From the NCBI RefSeq assembly GCF_039544265.1, contig NZ_BAABLI010000014.1:1-64000 (forward strand): 64,000 nt of DNA, in the 5' to 3' direction. Under the pieces are notes generated by a model, which saw only the letters and a program-made list of their open reading frames with translations, did no database searches and had not been told where the DNA came from. Of this stretch, positions 9,039-17,810 are shown piece after piece (position 1 is the first letter of the stretch; each line of letters starts with the position of its first letter). This DNA is from Corallincola platygyrae (GTDB taxonomy: Bacteria > Pseudomonadota > Gammaproteobacteria > Enterobacterales > Neiellaceae). The translations under genes and the position numbers were made by a program.

Positions 9039-9717
9039 ACCTTTATTGGTGTGTGACGATGTCACCAAAACCTATCAGGAAGGAAGTCTGACTACCGAGG
9101 TGCTCAAAGGCGTCAGTTTGTCGGTGAATGAGGGGGAGATGCTTGCGATTGTGGGTTCATCAGGATCGGGCAAAAGTACGCTCCTGCATCTTATGGGCGC
9201 ATTGGACTCGCCCTCCAGCGGTAAAGTTGAGCTTGATGGCGATGATATCTACTCCTTAAACGCGACCCAGCAATGTCGCTTGCGTAACGCCAAGTTAGGG
9301 TTCGTCTACCAGTTTCACCACCTGCTGCCAGAGTTTAATGCGCTAGAAAACGTTGCGATGCCATTGCTTATTGGCGGTACCAATGGCAAAGAAGCGAGAA
9401 AAAAAGCGGCGGATATGTTGGAGCAGGTTGGTTTGTCCCATCGCCAGAAACATCGCCCATCTGAGCTTTCCGGGGGGGAGCGTCAGCGCGTTGCCATTGC
9501 CCGTGCTTTGGTGACAGAGCCCCGATTGGTGCTGGCTGACGAGCCAACGGGAAATCTGGATGCCAAAACCGGCGATGCGGTGTATCAATTGATGTTGGAT
9601 TTGAATCAGCGCCTGGGTACCAGTTTTGTTGTGGTGACACATGATTTAGCGCTTGCTGAGCGATTACACCGTAAGGTTTCTCTGGTTAACGGTCAGCTAG
9701 AGGAGCAAAGCAGCTAA
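9031..9717 (+). CDS. lolD: Lipoprotein-releasing ABC transporter ATPase LolD
   Basis: LolD supplies ATP hydrolysis for lipoprotein release at the cytoplasmic face of the inner membrane. Visible motifs are Walker A GSSGSGKST, Q-loop region VYQFHHLLPEFNALENV (typical of LolD), signature LSGGERQRVAIARAL, Walker B LVLADEPTGNLD and the switch His in VVTHD. The length (228 residues) is normal. The gene overlaps lolC by 8 bp and shares a TAATG junction with lolE, consistent with translational coupling of the three subunits. Confidence 0.97.
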   Translation: MSKPLLVCDDVTKTYQEGSLTTEVLKGVSLSVNEGEMLAIVGSSGSGKSTLLHLMGALDSPSSGKVELDGDDIYSLNATQQCRLRNAKLGFVYQFHHLLPEFNALENVAMPLLIGGTNGKEARKKAADMLEQVGLSHRQKHRPSELSGGERQRVAIARALVTEPRLVLADEPTGNLDAKTGDAVYQLMLDLNQRLGTSFVVVTHDLALAERLHRKVSLVNGQLEEQSS

Positions 9718-10955
9718 TGCGGCAGTTAGCACTTTGGGTGGCTTTCAGGTTCAGCCGGGCCAGACAACGAAATCGTTTTATATCGTTTATTTCTGCATCT
9801 TCAACCATGGGCATAGCCCTTGGTGTGATGGTATTGATCACCTTGCTGTCAGCCATGAACGGTTTTGAGCAGGCGCTTAAAGATAAGTTGCTATCGGTGG
9901 TGCCTCATGGTGAGGTGACTGCCGTACGCGACCCGATTACAGACTGGTACAGCTATGCTGGCCCGTTGTTATCAGACCCTGCCTATGTTGCTGCTGCACC
10001 GTTCGTTAAGTTCAATGCCATGCTGGAGCGTGGGGGTAAGATGCGCGCTATCGAAGCGCGTGGCGTTGACCTTGATTATGAGTTTGGTGTGTCTGGTATT
10101 GATCAGTACCTGCTGCCGGAGCCTGCATCTACCTTGGTGGAAGATGAGCTATGGCTGGGCGTGGGGATTGCAGAGCATTTGGGTGTGGATGTAGGGGATA
10201 AGGTGATGATGCTTATTCCAACGCTGGATCCTGAAATGAAAATGCGCCCCCCTGAACGCAAGTTGTTCACTGTTAAACGTCTTATCAGCATGGGTGGTGA
10301 AATGGATGCCCGAGCTGCATTGATCTCCATTAAAACAGCGTCAGAGTTGGGAGGTTGGGATCGCGGCGTGCAGGGGATCCGATTTAAGTTTGCGGATGTG
10401 ATGCAAAGCCCTGCTTTAATTCGTGCCGCAGCCTATGAGATGCCACATTACCTTTACATCAGTGATTGGACCCGTACTCAGGGACATTTGTACAGTGATA
10501 TCCAATTGGTCCGTGGCATTGTCTATCTGGTTTTAACACTGGTGATCGCCGTGGCCAGTTTTAATATTGTTTCGACCTTAGTGCTGGCTGTGCAGGATAA
10601 ACAGTCGGAGATCGCCATCCTAAAAACCATGGGCTCAAGCAATGGCATGATTATGCGCGTATTTATGTTCCAAGGATTGTTTAATGGCTTACTGGGTAGC
10701 GTCATAGGTTCAGTATTGGGCGTGTTGCTGGCGGGGTCTCTTGGAGATATCGCTAAGTTTGTTGAATCACTGACAGGCCAAAAATTGCTGGATCCAGAGA
10801 TTTACTTTATCGACTTTCTACCGTCGTTGCTGCAACCATCCGATGTGTTGGCGACAGCCATAGTCGCTGTAGTTCTGTCTTTGCTGGCAACACTATATCC
10901 CGCCTGGACGGCGAGCAAAGTGCAGCCCGCCAGCGTATTGGGACAAACGATTTAA
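9717..10955 (+). CDS. lolE: Lipoprotein-releasing ABC transporter permease LolE
   Basis: LolE is the second membrane subunit of LolCDE. Like LolC it has one N-terminal membrane segment (region ISFISASSTMGIALGV), a long periplasmic domain and three C-terminal membrane segments (starting near residue 260 with IVYLVLTLVIAVASFNIV). It ends in the family tail YPAWTASKVQPASVLG. At 412 residues it is normal in length. Its start shares one base with the lolD stop. It is convergent with the DUF2062 gene, with only 7 bp between their ends and no obvious terminator. Confidence 0.95.
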   Translation: MRQLALWVAFRFSRARQRNRFISFISASSTMGIALGVMVLITLLSAMNGFEQALKDKLLSVVPHGEVTAVRDPITDWYSYAGPLLSDPAYVAAAPFVKFNAMLERGGKMRAIEARGVDLDYEFGVSGIDQYLLPEPASTLVEDELWLGVGIAEHLGVDVGDKVMMLIPTLDPEMKMRPPERKLFTVKRLISMGGEMDARAALISIKTASELGGWDRGVQGIRFKFADVMQSPALIRAAAYEMPHYLYISDWTRTQGHLYSDIQLVRGIVYLVLTLVIAVASFNIVSTLVLAVQDKQSEIAILKTMGSSNGMIMRVFMFQGLFNGLLGSVIGSVLGVLLAGSLGDIAKFVESLTGQKLLDPEIYFIDFLPSLLQPSDVLATAIVAVVLSLLATLYPAWTASKVQPASVLGQTI

Positions 10956-10962
10956 CCTCAGA

Positions 10963-11490
10963 TTATTTTGATGTTTCGTTAGTTCGCTGCTGGCGTTGAC
11001 GCCAGTGGCGGACTATCGAGTAGCGCCAAAACATGCGGATAATGAAGTAGCCCAAGGCGCCAGCAATAATCCCGCTGATCCCGCAACCTACCAGAAATGG
11101 ATAGCCAAGGTGAGTGAAGCTGTCTACCACGCCTTGCCAGCTGAGTTCGAAACTAAACTGCTTTTCACTATTCCCAGTAACCCAAACACCCACCAGATAC
11201 GCGCCATAAAAGATAGGGGGCATGGTGATGGGATTGCTGATCCAGACCAGCGCCACGGAGAGAGGCAGGTTGGTTCTTACCAGAATAGCGATAGATGCAG
11301 CGAGTAGCATCTGAAACGGGATAGGCATAAACGCACAAAACAGCCCAACAGCAAATGCGCCAGCTGCAGAGCGTCTGTTTAAGTGAAACAGGTTGGGATC
11401 ATGCAGAAGGTTGCCGAAAATTTGTAGATATTTATGCGACTTCACGGTTTCATGGCTGGGCATCACCCGCTTTAACATCTTTTTTGGCAT
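10963..11490 (-). CDS. DUF2062 membrane protein
   Basis: This is a small inner-membrane protein of the DUF2062 family (PF09835), whose biochemical role is unknown to me. Family marks are the N-terminal MPKKMLKRVMPSHE, the block RRSAAGAFAVGLFCAFMP and VWISNPITMPPIFYGAYLVG. There are about three hydrophobic segments and a basic C-terminus. The length (175 residues) is typical. It is transcribed divergently from comEC, a neighbourhood seen in related gammaproteobacteria. No clear Shine-Dalgarno precedes the ATG, but the conserved MPKK start supports it. Confidence 0.85.
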   Translation of the reverse strand: MPKKMLKRVMPSHETVKSHKYLQIFGNLLHDPNLFHLNRRSAAGAFAVGLFCAFMPIPFQMLLAASIAILVRTNLPLSVALVWISNPITMPPIFYGAYLVGVWVTGNSEKQFSFELSWQGVVDSFTHLGYPFLVGCGISGIIAGALGYFIIRMFWRYSIVRHWRQRQQRTNETSK

Positions 11491-11530
11491 ATAGTGAATA
11501 GACCTGATCTCAATCGTTTACGTCTGGCAT

Positions 11531-13825
11531 TTGCAAACCGCTCTTTTTGGCTTTATCGCTGGCGCAATTATAGCCGCCAATCTACCAATCGTTCCTTCGC
11601 CCTGGATTGCTATTGCTACCAGTGCGATAGCGCTTTGCCTTCCCAAAAGGCTTGCTCCCTTTGTTCTGGGCGTGCTTTTAGGGCTGGGTTGGATTAGTTT
11701 CCATAACCAGCAATACGAAGCTCAACTGGTGCCGGATGCATTTGCGGGGCGAGACATTACCACAACTAATAAGATAATTTCATTACCACAGCGCATAGAT
11801 GATGGTTGGCGATTCGTTGCGGAAACAAAGCAAGAGGGTGAAGAGGCGTGGCATGGTACCTTAAGGCTGAGCTGGTACCGTACTGACGAAATTCCAAAGA
11901 TGGGCGAAATATGGCGCTTTGATGTGCGTTTGAAACCTCCCGTCGGCTTCGCAAATCAGTCAGGCCGTGACTACGAAAGATTCCTACTTAGCCAAGGGCT
12001 ACACGGCACGGGTTATGTGCGCAGCAAAGCGCCTGAGCTACTTAATCAAAAACAAACCGCCAGGGCGTTGCTGCGGCAAAAACTATTGGTTGTTACTGAA
12101 GACTCTAATCATCAAGATCTGATACTTGCCCTGGCGATGGGAGATCGTAGCCTATTAAACTCGGATAGGTGGGAATTGCTCAGGGAGACAGGGACTGCCC
12201 ACCTTATTGCGATCTCTGGGCTACACATAGGTTTCGTTTATTGGTTAGTGAACGGGCTTTGTAGGGTTTTTAACACTCGTTTGAACGTCACAAGCCAATA
12301 TCCCAGAGCGCGAATGATTATTTGTTCATTGTTCGCGTTGGGCTGTTGTGCGGTTTACGCCCAAATTTCAGGTATGGCGTTGCCAGCACAAAGAGCGTTG
12401 TTGGCCATTACCGTTTGGTGTGCGTTGCAAGCGCTGCAAATACGACTTTCCAGAACCGAATTGCTTTTGGCCTTGTTGGCAGGGGTTATTATCGTTTCCC
12501 CATATGCGCTTTATGGCATAAGTCTTTGGTTGAGTTTTGGTGCCGTCGCCAATATTGCCTTACTGAATTGGCTTTGGCGCAAACGTTCGAGAACCAATTT
12601 TGTAGGCCGGCTCATTTATGTGCTGACTTTCCAACTGGTACTTTCTGTTTTGCTGGTGCCTGTGTCTTCACTTCTTTTAGGTTTTTTTGCTCCCTTATCC
12701 CCTTTGGCAAATATGGTGGTTGTGCCGCTGATTACGCTGTTAACCCTGCCATTGATGATGTTGCTACTTGTTATCCTACCTATTTCGCCCACGTTTGCTT
12801 CCTGGTTGGCGATACCTATCGATGAGTTGTTCTCGCTTTTTGTTTATTGGCTTACTTTAATCACGCAGCTTGATCTTGGTGTTATTGAGTGGCCTTCAAC
12901 CCTACTTGTGTGCTTATTTGCCGCGCTGTTAATTACATTAAGCAACCGCAGGCTATGGCCTATGGCTGTATGTATCGCATCTATTCCGTTGGTGATGGCG
13001 TTTAGGCAGATCGATGATCAGTCGTGGCAGGTGGATGTGATTGATGTGGGGCAGGGGCTGTCGGTGGTCGTGCAATCTGAAAACGACGTATTGGTATACG
13101 ATGTTGGAAACAGGTTTCGCTCTGGGTTTGTCGTCGCTGAACACAGCCTGCATCAGGTATTGAAGGCGAAGGGAATACGAAAGATTGACTGGTTGGTTTT
13201 GAGTCATAACGACATTGACCATGTCGGAGGCGCCCAATCCACGTTAAGTAAATTTGACGTGGAGAACATTATGCAACCCAAACCAGATAGGCAGAGTGCG
13301 CGTTTAGGTAATTACCATTATTGCCGCCGGGGACAGAGCTTTCGGCTGGGTGATTTGGAAGTTAAGGTTCTTCATCCTGCTAACCCTCTAACCAGAAACA
13401 AGAACAACCATAGCTGTGTTTTACATATTTCAGACGGCCATCGCAGTATCCTCTTAACCGGAGATATCGAAGCGTCGATCGAAAAGGCTTTAGTAGAAAA
13501 GCGGCTCCAACTTAAAGCAGATCTGGTTGTTGCGCCTCATCACGGTAGTAAAAGTTCCTCTTCGGCCGCCTTTATAGAGGCAGTAGAACCGGATTACGTG
13601 GTATTTAGCCGCGGCGCCTATAATCGATACGGAATGCCTCACTCTGGTGTGGTAAATCGTTACCGGAACAGCGGAAGCCGGTTACTTGATACTGCATGCC
13701 TTGGCCAAATTACTCTCAAAATGGCCAAAACCGAGATAGAGGTGACTAGCACCAGGGTGGATGGCGCATCATTGTTTTGGCCATTTTGGTATCAGAGTTT
13801 GTCGGGATGTCGGCGAGCGATGTAG
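11531..13825 (+). CDS. comEC: DNA internalization-related competence protein ComEC/Rec2
   Basis: ComEC forms the inner-membrane channel for single-stranded DNA uptake during natural transformation. The order is an N-terminal membrane segment and OB-like domain, the multi-spanning competence domain (from about GTAHLIAISGLHIGFVYW to residue 490), and a C-terminal metallo-beta-lactamase-like domain with SHNDIDHVGG and VAPHHGSKSSSS. The length (764 residues) is normal. No ATG fits the N-terminus: an in-frame stop lies at 11495, and TTG 11531 gives the family-like start MQTALFGFIAGAII; CTG 11504 is the other option. The first few residues are therefore uncertain. Confidence 0.92.
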   Translation: MQTALFGFIAGAIIAANLPIVPSPWIAIATSAIALCLPKRLAPFVLGVLLGLGWISFHNQQYEAQLVPDAFAGRDITTTNKIISLPQRIDDGWRFVAETKQEGEEAWHGTLRLSWYRTDEIPKMGEIWRFDVRLKPPVGFANQSGRDYERFLLSQGLHGTGYVRSKAPELLNQKQTARALLRQKLLVVTEDSNHQDLILALAMGDRSLLNSDRWELLRETGTAHLIAISGLHIGFVYWLVNGLCRVFNTRLNVTSQYPRARMIICSLFALGCCAVYAQISGMALPAQRALLAITVWCALQALQIRLSRTELLLALLAGVIIVSPYALYGISLWLSFGAVANIALLNWLWRKRSRTNFVGRLIYVLTFQLVLSVLLVPVSSLLLGFFAPLSPLANMVVVPLITLLTLPLMMLLLVILPISPTFASWLAIPIDELFSLFVYWLTLITQLDLGVIEWPSTLLVCLFAALLITLSNRRLWPMAVCIASIPLVMAFRQIDDQSWQVDVIDVGQGLSVVVQSENDVLVYDVGNRFRSGFVVAEHSLHQVLKAKGIRKIDWLVLSHNDIDHVGGAQSTLSKFDVENIMQPKPDRQSARLGNYHYCRRGQSFRLGDLEVKVLHPANPLTRNKNNHSCVLHISDGHRSILLTGDIEASIEKALVEKRLQLKADLVVAPHHGSKSSSSAAFIEAVEPDYVVFSRGAYNRYGMPHSGVVNRYRNSGSRLLDTACLGQITLKMAKTEIEVTSTRVDGASLFWPFWYQSLSGCRRAM

Positions 13826-13858
13826 AATAACCCGCTGATTTTAAATTAAGAGTTTCGA

Positions 13859-15601
13859 ATGCAAAGCGACACTGCCAATACGCATCATTTTAAGCGCCTG
13901 CTTTCTTACATTAAGCCGTACAAAGCGGCGTTTATCGCCTCCATTATCGCCATGATTGGCTATGCCGGTGTCGACTCACTTTTTATCTACTCGATCAAGC
14001 CGCTGATTGATGAAGGCCTGACAAACAAAAATCCCGAAGTACTTACCTACGCGCCACTGTTTGTATTAGCAGCATTTGTTGTTCGCGGGATCTGTAATTT
14101 CGTGTCTACCTATTGCCTGGCATGGGTGGGTAGTAACGTGGTTATGACGATGCGTCAGGCGCTGTTTGAACACATGATTAAGATGCCCGTGCCGTACTTT
14201 GACAACCAGACCACGGGACAACTGATATCCAAGATCACTTATGATACTGAGCAGGTCGCAAATGCCGCCAGTAAGACTCTGATTATCATTGTGAAAGAGG
14301 GCGCATTTGTGATTGGAATGCTGGCGCTGATGTTCTATCAAAGCTGGCAGTTATCGGCGATCTTTTTGGTGATAGGTCCGATTATCGGTGTCGTCGTTAG
14401 TTTTGTGAGTAAACGTTTTCGCAAGATTAGTCGTCAAATCCAAAATGCCATGGGCACAATCACGACTTCTGCTGAGCAGATGCTGAATGGTCATAAAGTG
14501 GTGCTTACCTTCGGTGGCCAAAAGCTGGAAGCGGAGCGGTTTTATAAAGTGAATAACCAGACGCGGCGCCAGAATATGAAAATGGTCGCTGCCAGCGCCA
14601 TCAGTGTGCCAGTGATTCAAATCATCGCATCTTTTGCTTTGGCGACGGTATTGCTGGTGGCCAGCATGGATAGCATGCTTGAGACGCTGACGCCCGGCAC
14701 ATTCACTATCGTGATCACCTCAATGATTATGCTGCTGCGTCCACTTAAACAGCTGACCTCTGTAAATAGCCAGTTTCAGAAAGGTATGGCTGCCAGCGCC
14801 AGCATCTTCTCAGTGTTGGATGAGGAGATTGAAAAAGATACCGGTGAGAAAACGGTTGATCGTGTATCCGGAGATATAAAAATCGAAGGATTAACCTTTA
14901 CCTATCAGGGCAAAGAGGCGCCAGCTCTCAAGGAATTGGACCTGCACGTTGAACCCGGGAAAACGGTGGCCTTGGTGGGCCGTTCGGGTAGTGGTAAGTC
15001 CACAATCACCAGTTTGCTCACACGCTTTTACGACTATGAGAACGGTAGCATCAGGGTCGATGGTATTGAACTCCATGACTTTACCCTGGCCAATTTGCGT
15101 TCTCACTTCGCTATCGTGTCACAGCATGTCACGCTGTTCGACGACACTATCGCCAACAATATTGCCTATGCCTGTGATGAAAGTGTTACCCGAGAACAAA
15201 TTATCGAAGCAGCGAAAAGCGCACATGTAATTGAGTTCACGGATCAAATGCCAGACGGTTTGGATACTCAGGTTGGAGAAAATGGCGTGATGCTGTCAGG
15301 GGGACAACGCCAGCGTATCGCAATTGCCAGAGCGCTGCTGCGAAATGCGCCAATACTGATCCTCGACGAGGCGACATCGGCACTCGACACCGAAAGTGAG
15401 CGCCATATTCAAGGGGCGCTGGAAGAACTGCAAAAGAATCGTACCTGTTTGGTTATAGCTCATCGCCTGTCCACCATTGAGAATGCAGATAAGATCGTTG
15501 TGCTTGATGGGGGTGAGATAAAGGAGCAGGGGACACATACTGAGTTGTTGTCCAAAGATGGGGCATACGCACAGCTGCATAAACTTCAGTTTGGTGATTG
15601 A
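13859..15601 (+). CDS. msbA: Lipid A/phospholipid flippase MsbA
   Basis: MsbA is a homodimeric ABC exporter that flips core-lipid A across the inner membrane. The N-terminal half is the six-helix exporter domain (includes PVPYFDNQTTGQLISKITYD). The C-terminal half carries Walker A VGRSGSGKST, signature LSGGQRQRIAIARALL, Walker B ILILDEATSALDTESE and the switch His in IAHRLSTI. The length (580 residues) matches E. coli MsbA closely. It follows comEC and overlaps lpxK by one base, the standard comEC-msbA-lpxK order, which separates it from other ABC exporters. Confidence 0.97.
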   Translation: MQSDTANTHHFKRLLSYIKPYKAAFIASIIAMIGYAGVDSLFIYSIKPLIDEGLTNKNPEVLTYAPLFVLAAFVVRGICNFVSTYCLAWVGSNVVMTMRQALFEHMIKMPVPYFDNQTTGQLISKITYDTEQVANAASKTLIIIVKEGAFVIGMLALMFYQSWQLSAIFLVIGPIIGVVVSFVSKRFRKISRQIQNAMGTITTSAEQMLNGHKVVLTFGGQKLEAERFYKVNNQTRRQNMKMVAASAISVPVIQIIASFALATVLLVASMDSMLETLTPGTFTIVITSMIMLLRPLKQLTSVNSQFQKGMAASASIFSVLDEEIEKDTGEKTVDRVSGDIKIEGLTFTYQGKEAPALKELDLHVEPGKTVALVGRSGSGKSTITSLLTRFYDYENGSIRVDGIELHDFTLANLRSHFAIVSQHVTLFDDTIANNIAYACDESVTREQIIEAAKSAHVIEFTDQMPDGLDTQVGENGVMLSGGQRQRIAIARALLRNAPILILDEATSALDTESERHIQGALEELQKNRTCLVIAHRLSTIENADKIVVLDGGEIKEQGTHTELLSKDGAYAQLHKLQFGD

Positions 15602-16578
15602 TGTTCACGCCACTTCCTAATGCCTGGTATGACAAAAGTGTTTGGCCGTACATCTTACTGCCATTTTCTTTGCTGTTCTGGCTGATTAGCTCAATCAGGC
15701 GTTGGTATATATGCCGCTTTAAACAAGTGACGGCTGAATTGCCCGTTATTGTGGTTGGCAACATTTCTGTCGGTGGAACGGGCAAAACCCCCTTGGTGGT
15801 TTACTTGTGCGAACAACTTGCCGCCGCAGGCTATCGACCTGGTGTTGTATCCAGAGGATATGGCGCAACTGCCCCCTCTTATCCGTGGCCTGTTAGTGGC
15901 GATTCCAAAGCATCAGAAGTAGGGGACGAGCCACTTTTGATTCACCGGCGTACCGGCGTTCCTGTTGTTGTAGGGCCTGATCGGGTCGCTGCTATTCAGT
16001 CACTTACGAATAACTATGACGTTGATGTGATAATTAGTGACGATGGTTTACAGCATTACAAAATGGGCCGACAGATCGAAATAGCGGTTGTAGACGGCCA
16101 GCGCCAGTTGGGTAATGGCTGCCTGTTGCCTGTGGGACCACTAAGAGAGCTTAAATCCCGGCTTAGATCGGTAAATTTTATAGTTCAAAACGGCGATGGC
16201 CATGGGATTGAAACCGATTTTATAATGACGCTTGAATCCGCTGATGCCATTGCTATAGGAAACAGCGATAGTGCCAAGGTCAGTGAGTTGGGTCCTTTAA
16301 CTTTGACCGCAGGTATAGGCAATCCCAGTCGGTTTTTTGCTGCTGTGGCGAAACTAGGTGGTGATGTTAGAAAAGAGGTACCGCTGCCAGATCATTGCGG
16401 TTTGGATTTGGCGATGCTTGAAGGCCTTAAACAATCGGAAACCAAACTACTGATGACCGAAAAAGATGCGGTCAAGTTAACAGCGGAACCGGCACAAAAA
16501 GAGTTTTGGTACCTGCCTGTTAATGGCGTATTGTCTTCAGATCTATCACAAGCCGTGATAAAGCAATTGAAAAGCTAG
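15601..16578 (+). CDS. lpxK: Tetraacyldisaccharide 4'-kinase LpxK
   Basis: LpxK phosphorylates the 4' position of the lipid A disaccharide precursor (sixth step of the Raetz pathway) at the inner-membrane surface. An N-terminal hydrophobic helix (about residues 15-33) is followed by the P-loop GNISVGGTGKTPLVVYL, then RGYGA and the DDGLQH block typical of the family. The length is 325 residues. ATG 15601 overlaps the msbA stop (TGATG); a TTG three bases upstream is less likely. Coupling to msbA joins lipid A synthesis to its export. Confidence 0.96.
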   Translation: MFTPLPNAWYDKSVWPYILLPFSLLFWLISSIRRWYICRFKQVTAELPVIVVGNISVGGTGKTPLVVYLCEQLAAAGYRPGVVSRGYGATAPSYPWPVSGDSKASEVGDEPLLIHRRTGVPVVVGPDRVAAIQSLTNNYDVDVIISDDGLQHYKMGRQIEIAVVDGQRQLGNGCLLPVGPLRELKSRLRSVNFIVQNGDGHGIETDFIMTLESADAIAIGNSDSAKVSELGPLTLTAGIGNPSRFFAAVAKLGGDVRKEVPLPDHCGLDLAMLEGLKQSETKLLMTEKDAVKLTAEPAQKEFWYLPVNGVLSSDLSQAVIKQLKS

Positions 16579-16588
16579 GTTAAACAAG

Positions 16589-16774
16589 ATGTTAAATGAC
16601 AAAAAACTACTGGAAATCATCGCCTGCCCCTGTTGTAAGGGCAAGCTAGTTTTAACAAAGGATAACCAAGGCCTGCTTTGTCGCTTTGATAAGCTTGTTT
16701 TCCCTATCGATGAAGGCATCCCCGTTTTGCTGGAGAATGAAGCGAGGGCTGCTACCGAAGAAGAGATGGCGTAA
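16589..16774 (+). CDS. ycaR: Trm112-like protein YcaR (UPF0434)
   Basis: A 61-residue Trm112/YcaR-family protein. It has the N-terminal metal-site pair in IIACPCCKGKLV, then LLCRFDKLVFPIDEGIPVLLENEAR, which is the family core. Its bacterial role is not well defined. It sits 10 bp after lpxK as in E. coli, but kdsB, which usually follows, is absent here; hairpins and an intergenic stretch follow instead. The short length is complete for the family. Confidence 0.9.
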   Translation: MLNDKKLLEIIACPCCKGKLVLTKDNQGLLCRFDKLVFPIDEGIPVLLENEARAATEEEMA

Positions 16775-16802
16775 CTGTTCTAACTAAATGAACAAATTGA
16801 TA

Positions 16803-16842
16803 CGGGCCAAATAGTTAATTGGCCCGAGCACGAGTATCGTGC
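16803..16842. other. Two adjacent hairpins after the lpxK operon
   Basis: CGGGCCAA/TTGGCCCG (16803-16810 and 16819-16826, 8-nt loop) is followed directly by GCACGA/TCGTGC (16828-16833 and 16837-16842, 3-nt loop). There is no T-run, so this is not a standard intrinsic terminator. It could protect the mRNA 3' end or be a REP-like element. The rest of 16775-17048 holds only the CRP-like site described separately. Confidence 0.4.
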
Positions 16843-16944
16843 AGCAATTAAACACATGCTTTAAGCTCCTTTGGCCAGCCTAACAACTCCAACCTGTTGG
16901 CTAATCATTAACCAATGCTGGACCCACACGCCTTTTAAGGGCAT

Positions 16945-16960
16945 AGTGACGTAGATCACA
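16945..16960 (+). promoter_or_regulatory. CRP-like palindromic site
   Basis: AGTGACGTAGATCACA matches the CRP consensus TGTGA-N6-TCACA except for the first base. It lies about 90 bp upstream of the membrane-protein gene at 17049. Catabolite control is inferred from the pattern only. Confidence 0.4.
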
Positions 16961-17048
16961 CTTAATGTGCGCTAGATCAGTGCGCACTCGTTAATGATGT
17001 CCAAAATGCCAGCTTATATGTGGGCAAGGGAAAAGGCAGGGGTAGAGA

Positions 17049-17744
17049 ATGGTTGAAGCGATGGCCGGACTGCTGTTAACAGCGGCAGGTATAGTTGTGT
17101 TATCTAAGCAATTGACACTATTGAATCACTCCGGCAAGCGTTATTTTGATTCGCTCAACCGAGGCAAAATGTTTAGTTGGAAAGCAGAAGATCTGATGCG
17201 AGTCAGGCGCAGCTTATCTTTTGGTAAGTACTTCATTGGCGCATTGTCTTTTGTACTTGTATGCACCGTATTAGGCTCGATCTCAGCACACGTTGTTCCC
17301 TCTGCCTCTTTCGTTTGGTTGACCATAGGCGTAACCACGCTCTGGGCATCGCTCCAATTTCCCGGCGAATTTAAAAAAGAGCTGTTAACAGGCAAATCAT
17401 TATTGGTTGTCTGCTTGTTCTTACCCTGGCCCATCTTATTGATGGACTGGATGGTTGAACTTCACCCCGGGGTGTTGTTTGGATTTTCCCGCGATCTTTC
17501 CCTGTTTGGCATAGAAGATCCCAACCGATTTATGTTGGCTTTCTACCTGTCGGGGCTGCTTACCGTGTCGTTGTTTGCTCTGCGGACGTTTATTCTGATA
17601 GCGATGTCGCTACCTGCATTACTACTGGCTAACTGTTTTCGCGCACAACAACATCTGATTCAATGCTCTCACTGGTGTTGGGGCCGCTCTACGGTTGCGG
17701 CAACGGCGGTTGTTGCTGGTATCTATTTGAGCTGGATCGGCTAG
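17049..17744 (+). CDS. Unrecognised multi-spanning membrane protein
   Basis: I do not recognise this 231-residue protein. It contains about five or six hydrophobic segments: near residues 5-20, 60-82, 85-100, 115-135, 155-190 and 205-229. Between the first two is a basic cytoplasmic-looking stretch (SGKRYFDSLNRGKMFSWKAEDLMRVRRS). There are no obvious catalytic motifs or paired cysteines. ATG 17049 follows an AGGGG-type ribosome-binding site. It stands alone between the lpxK operon and gltA, with a CRP-like site upstream and a shared terminator downstream, so it is probably monocistronic. Convergence with gltA is positional only. Confidence 0.6.
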   Translation: MVEAMAGLLLTAAGIVVLSKQLTLLNHSGKRYFDSLNRGKMFSWKAEDLMRVRRSLSFGKYFIGALSFVLVCTVLGSISAHVVPSASFVWLTIGVTTLWASLQFPGEFKKELLTGKSLLVVCLFLPWPILLMDWMVELHPGVLFGFSRDLSLFGIEDPNRFMLAFYLSGLLTVSLFALRTFILIAMSLPALLLANCFRAQQHLIQCSHWCWGRSTVAATAVVAGIYLSWIG

Positions 17745-17765
17745 TCGGTTTAAGGAAAAGAAAAA

Positions 17766-17796
17766 GGCAGCTTAATAGCTGCCTTTATTGTTTTTT
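17766..17796. terminator. Bidirectional terminator between the membrane protein and gltA
   Basis: Arms GGCAGCT (17766-17772) and AGCTGCC (17777-17783) with a TAAT loop are followed by TTTATTGTTTTTT. The reverse strand has AAAGAAAAA upstream of the stem, so it can also stop gltA transcription. Confidence 0.85.
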
Positions 17797-17810
17797 AATA
17801 GCGAGACAGG

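Noticed and set aside
11494..11697. GTG-started frame overlapping the 5' end of comEC, considered as evidence for a frameshift
   Set aside because: It encodes no ComEC-like sequence after the overlap; the TTG-started frame already gives a normal ComEC N-terminus.
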